Shown here: piece by piece, positions 23,871 to 32,430 of the stretch
How positions within the stretch are numbered: position 1 is the first letter of the stretch
How the letters are laid out: each line of letters opens with the position of its first letter
Assembly (NCBI GenBank): GCA_004102645.1
Contig: CP034928.1
Coordinates: 806,001 to 870,000, forward strand
DNA: 64,000 nt
From: Candidatus Bipolaricaulis sibiricus
GTDB lineage: Bacteria; Bipolaricaulota; Bipolaricaulia; Bipolaricaulales; Bipolaricaulaceae
Reading direction: 5' to 3'
Position numbers and translations under genes: made by a program
The notes under the pieces: model-generated
What the model was told of the DNA's origin: nothing
The model's input: only the letters and a program-made list of their open reading frames with translations
The model's database searches: none

Positions 23871-23897
23871 CGGGGGCCCCGCCTGTTGGGGCCCCCG
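23871..23897 (+). terminator. Strong hairpin after livK (terminator or mRNA stabiliser)
   Basis: CGGGGGCCCC (23871-23880) pairs perfectly with GGGGCCCCCG (23888-23897) around a 7-nt loop, 13 nt after the livK stop. There is no T-tract, so it is either a weak intrinsic terminator or a 3' stabilising structure that protects livK mRNA. Confidence 0.6.
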
Positions 23898-23976
23898 CTG
23901 GTCCAGGACCGAGTGCGAGCCCGATCAGCGGACGGATGATGGCCTGCGGTCTCGTGATGGGGCAAGAGGGGTAAGG

Positions 23977-25023
23977 ATGAGCAGATCGGATCGTTCGGTG
24001 GGGATTGTCAGCGTGGGGATGTATCTCCCCGAGCGGGTGATCACCGCGGCCGAGATCGCGGTGGAAAGCGGCCTCCCGGAGTGGGTGGTCCGCGAGAAGC
24101 TGGGGATCGTCGAGAAGCGGATGGCCCCACCGGACCTCCACCCGAACGAAATGGGGGTCCTCGCGGCGAAGGACTGTCTCGCCCAGTGCGACATTCCCCC
24201 TGAAGAGATCGATCTCGTCATCTGCACGACCGAAGAGTGGCGGGAGTACCTCCTGTGGACGTCAGGGATCGACCTTGCCTACCAGATCGGGGCGACCCGG
24301 GCGTGGGGGATGGACATCCACATGCGCTGCTGCACGACCGTGGCCGCGATGAAGATCGCCAAAGACATCATGCGCTCCGACCCTGAGATCCGCACCGTCC
24401 TCATCGCGGGCGGGTACCGAATCGGTGATCTCATCAACTTCAGGAACCTGCGCACGACGTTCCTGTTCAACATCGGGGCGGGGGCGGGCGCGATGCTCCT
24501 CCGCCGTGGCTGGCCGCGGAACCACGTTCTGGGCTCCCACCTCATCACGGATGGCTCGATGAGCCGGGACGTGATCGTTCCCGCGAGCGGGACGATCCGG
24601 TTCCCGACCGACGAAGCGGTGGCCCAGGGTCTGTTCAAGTTCGATCTTGTGGCCGAGGAGAAGATGAAGGCCCGTCTGAACGAAGTCTCGATGGACAACT
24701 GGATGCGGTGCATCGACGAGGCCCTGCGCAAGAGCGGGCACACTCGGGGCGATGTGGATTTCCTGAACATGGTCCTCATCAAGCCGTCCGGGTACCGGGA
24801 CATGCTCGGCCGCCTGGGCCTCACCGAGGAGCAGGGGGTGTACAACGACCGCTACGGCCACATCGGGGAGCAGGACACGATCATCAACATCATCGAGGGG
24901 CTCCGGCTCGGGCGGCTGAAGGACGGGGACCTGATGGTCATGGTCGGGGCGGGGATTGGGTATGTGTGGGGCGCGGGCGTGGTGCGGTGGGGCCCGTGCC
25001 AGGAGGGAGACCGATGCGACTAG
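23977..25023 (+). CDS. KAS III/HMG-CoA-synthase-like condensing enzyme, divergent clade
   Basis: 348 residues from ATG 23977, after GAGGGG. The overall layout is that of FabH-type thiolase-fold enzymes, with the nucleophilic cysteine in HMRCCTTVAAM (about residue 115). The other two canonical residues are missing: the HQAN histidine region reads IKPSGYRDML and the GN(T/S) asparagine region reads YGHIGEQDT, which puts a histidine at the asparagine position. The end GDLMVMVGAGIGYVWGAGVVRW is typical of the family. A normal decarboxylative condensation is therefore unlikely; an acyl-transfer or CoA-ester reaction is more plausible. It opens the CoA cluster and overlaps the next gene by 10 bp. 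Confidence 0.8.
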   Translation: MSRSDRSVGIVSVGMYLPERVITAAEIAVESGLPEWVVREKLGIVEKRMAPPDLHPNEMGVLAAKDCLAQCDIPPEEIDLVICTTEEWREYLLWTSGIDLAYQIGATRAWGMDIHMRCCTTVAAMKIAKDIMRSDPEIRTVLIAGGYRIGDLINFRNLRTTFLFNIGAGAGAMLLRRGWPRNHVLGSHLITDGSMSRDVIVPASGTIRFPTDEAVAQGLFKFDLVAEEKMKARLNEVSMDNWMRCIDEALRKSGHTRGDVDFLNMVLIKPSGYRDMLGRLGLTEEQGVYNDRYGHIGEQDTIINIIEGLRLGRLKDGDLMVMVGAGIGYVWGAGVVRWGPCQEGDRCD

Positions 25024-25778
25024 AGGGGAAGGTGGCGCTGATCACCGGCGGCGCGGCGGGGATCGGCCTTGCCACCGCGAGGCGGTTCGTGGAGGAGGGG
25101 GCGACGGTCTCAATCTGCGACGTGGCCGGGGACGCAGGGGAGCGTGCGGCGCGGGACCTTGGGCCGCGAGCTGAGTTCCGGCGGGTCGACGTCACGGACA
25201 AGGCCGCGGTCAATGCGTGGGTGGCCGACGTACATCGCCGCCGGGGGCGGGTCGATGTTCTCGTGAACAACGCCGGGATCATCCGCGACCACCAGCTCGT
25301 CCGGGTCAAGGACGGGGTCGTGGTGGGCCAGATGTCGGAGGCCGACTTCGACCTCGTCCTGGCAGTGAACCTCAAGGGGACGTTCCTCTGCACCCAGGCC
25401 GTGGTCCCGATCATGATCGCCCAGCGGTCGGGGGTCGTCCTCAACGCGACCTCGATCGCCGGCCTCGATGGGAACTTCGGCCAGACGAACTACGTCGCGA
25501 CCAAGGCCGGCCTCGTCGGGATGACGAAGGTGTGGGCCCGCGAGTTGGGCAAGTACGGGATCCGGGTGAACGCGGTCGCGCCGGGGTTCACGGCCACGGA
25601 AATCCTGCGCACGATGCCGGAGAAGGTCCTCGAGGGGATGCGGTCCCGGACCCCCCTCGGCCGGTTGGGGGAGCCCGTGGACATCGCCAACGCCTACCTC
25701 TTCCTCGCCTCGGACGAGGCGGCGTACGTCTCGGGGGCGGTCCTCCGGGTGGACGGCGGGATGGTCCTCGGGACCTGA
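25014..25778 (+). CDS. Short-chain dehydrogenase/reductase, FabG-like
   Basis: 254 residues from ATG 25014, after AGGAGGGAG. A classical SDR: the nucleotide-binding motif is TGGAAGIG, the NNAG motif is present (LVNNAGIIRD), and the catalytic residues are serine in NATSIAG and YxxxK in NYVATKAG. The C-terminus GAVLRVDGGM is typical of FabG/3-hydroxyacyl-CoA dehydrogenase relatives. It probably oxidises a 3-hydroxyacyl-CoA or alcohol intermediate of the pathway. NAD versus NADP preference is suggested only by the acidic residue after the second beta strand (ICDVAG), which favours NAD. Confidence 0.9.
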   Translation: MRLEGKVALITGGAAGIGLATARRFVEEGATVSICDVAGDAGERAARDLGPRAEFRRVDVTDKAAVNAWVADVHRRRGRVDVLVNNAGIIRDHQLVRVKDGVVVGQMSEADFDLVLAVNLKGTFLCTQAVVPIMIAQRSGVVLNATSIAGLDGNFGQTNYVATKAGLVGMTKVWARELGKYGIRVNAVAPGFTATEILRTMPEKVLEGMRSRTPLGRLGEPVDIANAYLFLASDEAAYVSGAVLRVDGGMVLGT

Positions 25779-25788
25779 GGGGGGCGAG

Positions 25789-27336
25789 ATGTACGAGACG
25801 CGGACGATGGACGCAGCGCACCTCCTCTCCCGCCGGGCCGAGCTCACACCCCACCGGATCGCGGTGGTCGACCGGAGCGACGGCCGGCGGTACACCTACG
25901 CCGAGCTCAACGTCCGCGCCTGCCGGACCGCGCACTACCTCCGCGCGCTCGGGGTGGGGGTGGGGGACCGGGTGTCGATCCTCGCCCACAACAGTCTCGT
26001 CTACCTCGACCTCCTCTACGCGGTGGGGAAGATCGGGGCCGTCCTTGCCCCGCTCAACTGGCGGCTTCAGCCGCGGGAGCTCGCCTACATCGTGGGCGAC
26101 TGCACCCCGAAGGCGCTGTTCTGTGGCCCGGAGTTCGCCGACTCCGCGCGCCAGATCGTCGCCGAGGCTCCCGTCCCCCACCTCGTGGGCGTGGACGGGG
26201 CGGCGGTCGGCGGCCGAGCCTACGACCGGGAGGTCGCGGCCCACCCGGAGGCCGAGCCCCCCCGAACCGTTGTGAGCGAGGACCACACCTACCTCCTCCT
26301 CTACACGTCGGGGACTACGGGCCGCCCCAAGGGGGCGATGATCCCCCACCGCCAGGTCCTGTGGAACTGCATCAACACGGTCGCGAGCTGGGGTCTGACC
26401 GAGCACGACGTGTCGCCGCTGTTCATGCCCCTGTTCCACGCCGGGGGGTTGTTCGCGTTCCTGACCCCGCTCCTCTACATCGGGGGCCGGGTTGTCCTCG
26501 TCAGGACGTTCGACCCCGATGAGGTGCTACGGGTGATCGCTGAGGAGCGGTGCACGGTCGTCTTGGGGGTGCCCACGATCTACCGGATGCTCCTCGACGC
26601 CCCGGGGTTCGCCCGGGCCGACTTCTCGTCTGTGCGGTTCTTCATCAGCGGCGGGGCGCCCCTCCCGGTGGACCTCGTCCGGGAGTGGATGGGGAAGAAG
26701 GGCGGTGTGTTCCGCCAGGGGTACGGCCTGACCGAGGTCGGGGCCAACTGCTTCTCGATGACCGACGAGGACTCGGTGCGCAAGCTCGGCTCGGTCGGGA
26801 AGCCCATCTTCCACAGCGAGATGCGGCTCGTGGACGACGGGGGGCGACAGGTCTCCCCGGGGGACCCGGGCGAACTCCTCATCCGCGGGCCCCACGTCTG
26901 CACCGGGTACTGGGGGAACCCCCAGGCGACGGCGGAGGCGATCACCGACGGTTGGTTCCGCACCGGGGACGTGGCCCGGATGGACGATGACGGGTTCTAC
27001 TACATCGTGGGACGGGCGAAGGACATGATCATCAGCGGCGGGGAGAACATCTACGCCGCGGAGGTGGAGGCCGCGTTCCGTGAGCACCCTGCGGTGCAAG
27101 ATGCCGCCCTGATCGGGATGCCGGACCCCAAGTGGGGCGAGGTGGGGTTGATCGTTGTCGTCCTCAAGCCCGGAGCTACGGCCACCGCCGAGGAGCTCCA
27201 GGCGTTCTGCGGGGAGCGGCTCGCCCGGTACAAGGTCCCGAAGAAGGTCGTGTTCGCGGACGCGCTCCCCTACTCCGCGTACGGGAAGGTCGTCAAGGCC
27301 GAGCTCCGCGCCCGCTACCTCTCGGGGAAGGAGTAG
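25789..27336 (+). CDS. AMP-forming acyl-CoA ligase (first of two)
   Basis: 515 residues from ATG 25789. The ATP/AMP-binding motifs of the ANL superfamily are present: YTSGTTGRPKGAM (about residues 172-184), YGLTEVG, GWFRTGDVARMD and the C-terminal hinge/lysine region GRAKDMIISGGENIYAAEVE, ending with SAYGKVVKAEL. The reaction activates a carboxylic acid to its CoA thioester via an acyl-adenylate. It resembles medium/long-chain or aromatic acid ligases; substrate unknown. A paralogue follows directly, 2 bp downstream, suggesting either two substrates or one duplicated step. Confidence 0.93.
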   Translation: MYETRTMDAAHLLSRRAELTPHRIAVVDRSDGRRYTYAELNVRACRTAHYLRALGVGVGDRVSILAHNSLVYLDLLYAVGKIGAVLAPLNWRLQPRELAYIVGDCTPKALFCGPEFADSARQIVAEAPVPHLVGVDGAAVGGRAYDREVAAHPEAEPPRTVVSEDHTYLLLYTSGTTGRPKGAMIPHRQVLWNCINTVASWGLTEHDVSPLFMPLFHAGGLFAFLTPLLYIGGRVVLVRTFDPDEVLRVIAEERCTVVLGVPTIYRMLLDAPGFARADFSSVRFFISGGAPLPVDLVREWMGKKGGVFRQGYGLTEVGANCFSMTDEDSVRKLGSVGKPIFHSEMRLVDDGGRQVSPGDPGELLIRGPHVCTGYWGNPQATAEAITDGWFRTGDVARMDDDGFYYIVGRAKDMIISGGENIYAAEVEAAFREHPAVQDAALIGMPDPKWGEVGLIVVVLKPGATATAEELQAFCGERLARYKVPKKVVFADALPYSAYGKVVKAELRARYLSGKE

Positions 27337-27338
27337 CC

Positions 27339-28883
27339 GTGGTCATCGGCGACTACCTCGGACGGCGGGAGCTGTACAGCCCCGACAAGGTGGGGATCGT
27401 GGACCACGGCAAGTCCCCCCCGCTGCGGCTCACGTTCCGGGACATGAACCGCCGCGCGAACCGCCTTGCCCACTGGCTGCGCGACATAGCCGGGGTGGGG
27501 AGGGGCGACCGGGTGTCGATCCTCGCCCGGGACGGGGTCGAGCACCTCGATCTCTACTACGCGTGCGGGAAACTGGGGGCGATCCACGTTCCGTTGAACT
27601 GGCGGCTCCACCAGGAGGAGCTGCGGGCGCTCGCGGGGAAGACCACCCCCCGGGCCCTCGTCTACGAGGAGGAGTTCCGGCCAGCGGCCGCGGCCCTGGG
27701 GGGGGCCCACCCGGGGCTCGCCCTGGTCCACCTCGACGGGGAGGGGCTCCCGGGCTCGGTTCCGTTCCCGGAGCTGGTCGACGGCCCCCCGGTTGCCCCG
27801 GTGACGTGCGACGACCTCGACCCGGAGGACCCGGCGTGCATCCTGTTCACCGGGGGGACGACCGGGCTTCCCAAGGCGGTGCTCGTCAGCCACCGCATGA
27901 TCGCGTGGAACGTCCTCAACACCGTGATCCACGACCTGACCCACGATGACGTTGTCCTGAACGTGTTTCCGTTGTTCCACGCCGGGGGACTGTTCTGCTA
28001 CTGGTCGTCCCAGGTCGTGTTTGGGAACACGACGATCCAGGTGCGGCGGTTCGACCCGGCCCAGGTCCTCGACCTCATCGAGCGGGAGCGGGTGACGGTG
28101 TTCGCCGGGGTCCCGTCGATGTACCAGATGCTGACCGAGGCCCCGAACTGGAATCGGGCCGACCTCTCCTCGTTGCGGTTCTGTACGAGTGGCGGGGCCC
28201 CGCTCCCTGTTCCACTGATCGAGCGGTACGTCCGGGAGAAGGGAGTCCGGTTCAAGCAGGGGTTTGGGATGACCGAGTTTGGGCCCGGGGTGTTCGCCCT
28301 CGCCCCCGAGGATGCGGTGCGCAAGGCGGGGAGCATCGGCCGTCCGAACTTCTTCGTCGAGGCGCGGGTGGTGGACGACGAGAACCGGTTCCTGGGGCCC
28401 GGTGCGGTGGGGGAGCTTGTCCTCAAGGGCCCGTCCCTCTGCTCGGGGTACTTCGGGGATCCGGCGGCGACGGCCGAGCTCGTGGACGAGCGTGGTTTCT
28501 TCCACACCGGGGACCTCGTGACCTATGACGAAGAGGGGTATTTCACCGTCGTCGGGCGCACGAAGGACATGTTCATCTCCGGGGGGGAGAACGTCTACCC
28601 GCTGGAGATCGAGGAGGTCCTGTACCGTCATCCGGCCGTGGCGAGCTGCGCCGTGGTGGGGATCCCCGACCCGAAGTGGGGCGAGGTCGGGGCGGCGTGC
28701 GTCGTCCTCAAGGCGGGGGCGGCGGCCACGGCGGAGGAACTCCTGGCGTACCTCGCGGGGCAGCTCGCTCGGTACAAGGTCCCGAAGCGGGTCGTGTTCC
28801 TCGACGCCCTGCCCCTGTCGGGGATGGGGAAACCCCTCAAGGACGACCTCCGCCGGGGCTTGATCGAAGGGAGGTTCGGATGA
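27339..28883 (+). CDS. AMP-forming acyl-CoA ligase (second of two)
   Basis: 514 residues from GTG 27339, after AAGGAG. Motifs are FTGGTTGLPKAVL (a variant P-loop with TGG instead of TSG), FGMTEFGPG, GFFHTGDLVTYDEEGYFTVVGRTKDMFISGGENVYPLEIEE in pieces, and SGMGKPLKDDL. It is a close paralogue of the preceding ligase, with both encoded in frame after each other with almost no gap. The GGTTG variant keeps the phosphate-loop threonines, so the enzyme is probably active. It overlaps the next gene by 4 bp. Confidence 0.92.
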   Translation: MVIGDYLGRRELYSPDKVGIVDHGKSPPLRLTFRDMNRRANRLAHWLRDIAGVGRGDRVSILARDGVEHLDLYYACGKLGAIHVPLNWRLHQEELRALAGKTTPRALVYEEEFRPAAAALGGAHPGLALVHLDGEGLPGSVPFPELVDGPPVAPVTCDDLDPEDPACILFTGGTTGLPKAVLVSHRMIAWNVLNTVIHDLTHDDVVLNVFPLFHAGGLFCYWSSQVVFGNTTIQVRRFDPAQVLDLIERERVTVFAGVPSMYQMLTEAPNWNRADLSSLRFCTSGGAPLPVPLIERYVREKGVRFKQGFGMTEFGPGVFALAPEDAVRKAGSIGRPNFFVEARVVDDENRFLGPGAVGELVLKGPSLCSGYFGDPAATAELVDERGFFHTGDLVTYDEEGYFTVVGRTKDMFISGGENVYPLEIEEVLYRHPAVASCAVVGIPDPKWGEVGAACVVLKAGAAATAEELLAYLAGQLARYKVPKRVVFLDALPLSGMGKPLKDDLRRGLIEGRFG

Positions 28884-30139
28884 AAAGGAAGCTGGGACGG
28901 GGCGTGGCCGTAGTCGGCGCCGGGGTCGGGAAGTTCGGGGCGTTCCCCCGCCACGACAGTCGGGATCTGTTTGCCCAGGCATTTCGGGAGCTCCGGGCGA
29001 GCGTGGACCGGGGGTTCGATCCGGCCGAGGTCGAGGCCTTGTACCTCGGGAACTACTCGAGCGACCTCTTCGAGCACCAGGGGCACCTTGCCCCGATCGT
29101 GGCGAGCTGGGTCGGCCTGACCCCGCGGGCGGCGCTGCGGGTCGAAGACGCGTGCGCGAGCGGGGGGGTTGCCCTCCGCCAAGCGGTCCTCGCCGTGGCG
29201 TCGGGCCTGTACGACGTGGTCCTCGTTGGGGGGGTGGAGCGAATGACGGCGCTCCCGACCGAGGCCGTGACGGACACCCTCGCCACCGCGGGGGACGTCC
29301 TGTACGAGTTCTCAGCCGGGTTCACCTTCCCTGGATTCTACGCGGCGATGGCCACCGCCTACGCCGCGAAGTACGGGATGCCCTACGAGGCCCTGTTCGC
29401 TGTCGCGCGGAAGAACCACGCCCACGGGGCCCTCAACGACAAGGCCCAGTTCGGGATGACGATCCGCGCGATCATGGACCGGCGGATGGCCAAGGCCCGG
29501 GAGAAGGGCGGCCCCGTTCCGTCGTGGGAGGACGAGCTCGACTTCCTCCGCGATCCGGGAGCCAACCCCCCGGTGGCGTGGCCTCTCAGGCTGTTTGACT
29601 GTTCGCCGATCACGGACGGGGCAGCAGCGCTCCTCGTGGTGGCTGAGAAGGTCGCCCGGCGGTACACGGACCGGCCCCTGCGCGTGTTGGGGACGGGACA
29701 GGCGAGCGACGCATGCCTGTACGGCCGGGCGGACCTCGCGTCCCTCCGCGCGGCGCGCGAGGCCGCAGCCCAGGCCTACGCGATGGCCGGGGTCACCCCG
29801 GACCAGATCAAGCTCGCCGAGGTTCACGACTGCTTCACGATTGCCGAGGTCCTGGCGATCGAGGACCTGGGGCTCTTTCCCCCCGGCCAGGGATGGCGGG
29901 CGGCCGCGGACGGGGCGACGAGCCGGGAGGGGCGGATTCCTGTCAACACCTCGGGCGGGCTCAAGGCGAAGGGGCACCCCGTCGGCGCGTCGGGCGTGGC
30001 CCAGGTGGTGGAGCTGTGGAAGCAGATGCGGGGCGAGGCCGGACCGCGCCAGGTCGCCCGCGACGTGGACCTCGCGCTGGCCCACAACGTCGGCGGCACC
30101 GGCCAGACCTGCGTCGTGCACATCTTGGAGAGGGGGTAG
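28880..30139 (+). CDS. Thiolase, SCP-x type
   Basis: 419 residues from ATG 28880, 5 nt after GGGAGG and overlapping the ligase stop. The acyl-binding cysteine lies in VEDACASGG, a catalytic histidine in AEVHDCFTIAE, and the second active-site region is SGGLKAKGHPVGASG. This is the layout of the SCP-x/archaeal thiolase group rather than FadA. These enzymes cleave or form 3-ketoacyl-CoA, often with a DUF35 zinc/OB protein encoded next door, as here. Thiolytic release of acetyl-CoA at the end of the pathway is the most economical reading. Confidence 0.92.
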   Translation: MKRKLGRGVAVVGAGVGKFGAFPRHDSRDLFAQAFRELRASVDRGFDPAEVEALYLGNYSSDLFEHQGHLAPIVASWVGLTPRAALRVEDACASGGVALRQAVLAVASGLYDVVLVGGVERMTALPTEAVTDTLATAGDVLYEFSAGFTFPGFYAAMATAYAAKYGMPYEALFAVARKNHAHGALNDKAQFGMTIRAIMDRRMAKAREKGGPVPSWEDELDFLRDPGANPPVAWPLRLFDCSPITDGAAALLVVAEKVARRYTDRPLRVLGTGQASDACLYGRADLASLRAAREAAAQAYAMAGVTPDQIKLAEVHDCFTIAEVLAIEDLGLFPPGQGWRAAADGATSREGRIPVNTSGGLKAKGHPVGASGVAQVVELWKQMRGEAGPRQVARDVDLALAHNVGGTGQTCVVHILERG

Positions 30140-30141
30140 GC

Positions 30142-30549
30142 ATGGTCGAACGCGAGTTCACCCACGCGTCGTGGGCGGAGTTCCTCGCCGAGGGGAAGCT
30201 GATGGGAGTCCGTTGCCGGGCCTGTGGGGCTCTGTCCGCCGTTCCCCGCCTCGTGTGCCCAGCCTGTCGGGTGGAGGACCTGGAATGGGTCGAGCTCTCC
30301 GGACGGGGCGCGGTCGAGGGGTTCACCGTCATCCACGTTCCCCCGACCCCCCTGGCGGCGGCGGGGTACGGCCGGGACCGCCCGTACGCGTCGGCCGTGG
30401 TCCGGCTGGACGAGGGACCGTGGATCACCGCCCAGCTCGTGGGGGTCGACCCGCAGCGGCCGGAATCCCTCCGGGTCGGGATGCGGGTGCGCGCGGAGGT
30501 CGTGCACCAGGGAGAGGCGGTTCGGCTCGGGTTCCGGCCGGAGGGGTAG
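30142..30549 (+). CDS. Zn-ribbon/OB-fold protein (DUF35), thiolase partner
   Basis: 135 residues from ATG 30142. An N-terminal helix is followed by a rubredoxin-like zinc ribbon (CRACG about residue 25, CPAC about 39) and an OB-fold acyl-CoA-binding domain (GRGAVEGFTVIHV, then RPYASAVVRLDEGPWITAQL). Proteins of this family form complexes with SCP-x-type thiolases and HMG-CoA synthases, channelling the intermediate between them. It sits 2 bp after the thiolase gene, which fits that role; the KAS III-like enzyme at 23977 could be the third partner. Confidence 0.9.
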   Translation: MVEREFTHASWAEFLAEGKLMGVRCRACGALSAVPRLVCPACRVEDLEWVELSGRGAVEGFTVIHVPPTPLAAAGYGRDRPYASAVVRLDEGPWITAQLVGVDPQRPESLRVGMRVRAEVVHQGEAVRLGFRPEG

Positions 30550-30550
30550 C

Positions 30551-31372
30551 GTGCCCCGCGCTCGGGTCGGCGGGATCGAGCTCTACTACGAGACCCACGG
30601 CTGGGACAGCGATGCCGACGTCGTGGTCCTCTCCAACGGCGTCCTCATGAGCACGACGAGTTGGGCGTACCAGGTCCCGGCCCTGGCGCGCCGGTTTCGG
30701 CTCCTCCTCTACGACGCGCGGGGGATGTGGCGGTCCGACCACCCGCCCGGACCGTACACGATGGAGCTCCACGCCTCCGACCTCGCCGGCCTCCTCGACG
30801 CGGTGGGGGTTGACCGAGCTCACATCGCGGGGATCTCGTACGGGGGCGAGGTGAGCCTCCAGTTCGCCCTCTCCTATCCCGAGCGGACGCGGAGCCTGTT
30901 CGTCGCGTCGGCGGTGAGCGAGGTGGGGCCGCTCGTGCGGGCGACGATCGAGGCCTGGATCGCCGCCGCCGAGGCCCGCGACCCCGGGCTCCTCCACCGC
31001 CTCGTCGTGGCGACGGGGTTCTCCGAGCGGTGGGCGGCCGCGCATCCGGACGAGATCGCCCAGGCTCGGTCCCGGTACGCCGCGCTCGACTTCCGGGCGG
31101 TGGCCGAGCTGTGTCGGTGCTTCCTCCGCCTCGACCTCACAGGCGAGCTCCACCGCATCCAGGCCCCGACCCTCGTCCTCGCCGGGGAGGAGGACGTCCT
31201 CAAGCCCCGTGGCTACGCGGCCCAGATTGCGCGGGAGATCCCCGGTGCCCAGCTGTTGATGGTTCCGGCGGCGGGCCACGCCCTGTGCCTGGAGCGGCCG
31301 GCGGAGTTCAACACCGCGCTCGTGGGCTTCCTGGCCCAGCACGCCGAGAAGATGAAAGGAGGAGACGGATGA
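30551..31372 (+). CDS. Alpha/beta hydrolase 1
   Basis: 273 residues from GTG 30551, one base after the DUF35 stop. The oxyanion strand reads VLSNGVLMSTTSW, the nucleophile elbow is GISYGGE (serine about 98), the acid is likely D in GEEDVLKPRG, and the histidine lies in AAGHALCLERP. The fold and length fit esterases, lactonases and C-C bond hydrolases of catabolic pathways (3-oxoadipate enol-lactonase-like layout). The substrate cannot be assigned. It overlaps the next hydrolase by 4 bp. Confidence 0.88.
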   Translation: MPRARVGGIELYYETHGWDSDADVVVLSNGVLMSTTSWAYQVPALARRFRLLLYDARGMWRSDHPPGPYTMELHASDLAGLLDAVGVDRAHIAGISYGGEVSLQFALSYPERTRSLFVASAVSEVGPLVRATIEAWIAAAEARDPGLLHRLVVATGFSERWAAAHPDEIAQARSRYAALDFRAVAELCRCFLRLDLTGELHRIQAPTLVLAGEEDVLKPRGYAAQIAREIPGAQLLMVPAAGHALCLERPAEFNTALVGFLAQHAEKMKGGDG

Positions 31373-32430
31373 TTCCAACGATCGAGGGGGTAGAGGCGAA
31401 GAGGGTTACGACCGGGCGGCTCGCGACGCGGGTCTTGTTCACGGGTCCTGAGGACGGGATCCCGGTCTTGTTCCTCCACGGGAACCTCGCGTCCGCCACG
31501 TGGTGGGAGGAGACGATGGTCCGCCTCCCGACGGGGTACCGGGGGATCGCCCCCGACCAGCGCGGATACGGAGATGCCGACCCGGAGGCGAAGATCGACG
31601 CCAGGCGCGGGTTGGGGGATCTCGCCGACGACGCGCTCGCTCTCCTCGATGCCTTGGGGGTCGAGCGGGCCCACGTCGTGGGGAGCTCGCTCGGGGGGAA
31701 CGTGGTGTGGCACCTCCTCGCCCGGGCGCCGGGGCGGCTCCGGTCGGCGACCCTCGTCGCCCCGGGGTCCCCGTACGGGTTCGGGGCGACGGAGGGCCTC
31801 GCCGGGACCCCGACCACGCCCGACTTCGCCGGTTCAGGGGCTGGGCTCGTGAACCCCGAGCTCGTGGGGCGGCTGGCCCAGGGCGACCGGTCGACGGACA
31901 GCCCGTTCTCCCCCCGGGCGGCGCTGCGGACCCTCGTGTTCGGGGCAGGGTTCGTCCCCGCCCGGGAGGAGGACCTCCTCTCCGCTACCCTGGCCGTCCA
32001 CCTTGGGGAGAAGGACTACCCGGGGGACTTCGTCCGGTCCCCCCACTGGCCGTTCGTCGCCCCAGGTGCGTGGGGGCCGAACAACGCCCTGTCCCCGAAG
32101 TACGTCCTCTCCCCCGAGGAGATCGTGGCCGCGACCCCGAAGGTCCCCGTCCTGTGGGTCCGCGGGGCGAGGGACCTCGCCGTGTCCGACGCCGCGGCGT
32201 CCGATCCCGGGAACCTCGGCCGGGTGGGGCTCCTTCCCGGCTGGCCCGGGCCCGAGGCGTACCCCCCCCAGCCGATGGTGGGCCAGACCCGCCGCGTGCT
32301 GGAGCGCTACGCCGCCGCCGGCGGATCGTTCGCGGAGGTCGTCCTCCCCGGGAGCGGGCACGTCCCGTTTCTCGACGACCCGGATGGGTTCGACCGGGCG
32401 TTTCACGCCCACCTCGCCCGCGCCCGATGA
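31369..32430 (+). CDS. Alpha/beta hydrolase 2 (tandem paralogue A)
   Basis: 353 residues from ATG 31369, after AAAGGAGGAG. The oxyanion strand is VLFLHGNLASATWWEE, the nucleophile elbow GSSLGGN (serine about 103), and the catalytic histidine lies in GSGHVPFLDDP. It is longer than hydrolase 1 because of a large lid insertion (about residues 130-245) with FAGSGAGL and ALSPKYVLSPEE. It is strongly similar along its length to the following gene, so the pair arose by tandem duplication. Probably a CoA-ester or ring-cleavage-product hydrolase, by context. Confidence 0.88.
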   Translation: MIPTIEGVEAKRVTTGRLATRVLFTGPEDGIPVLFLHGNLASATWWEETMVRLPTGYRGIAPDQRGYGDADPEAKIDARRGLGDLADDALALLDALGVERAHVVGSSLGGNVVWHLLARAPGRLRSATLVAPGSPYGFGATEGLAGTPTTPDFAGSGAGLVNPELVGRLAQGDRSTDSPFSPRAALRTLVFGAGFVPAREEDLLSATLAVHLGEKDYPGDFVRSPHWPFVAPGAWGPNNALSPKYVLSPEEIVAATPKVPVLWVRGARDLAVSDAAASDPGNLGRVGLLPGWPGPEAYPPQPMVGQTRRVLERYAAAGGSFAEVVLPGSGHVPFLDDPDGFDRAFHAHLARAR

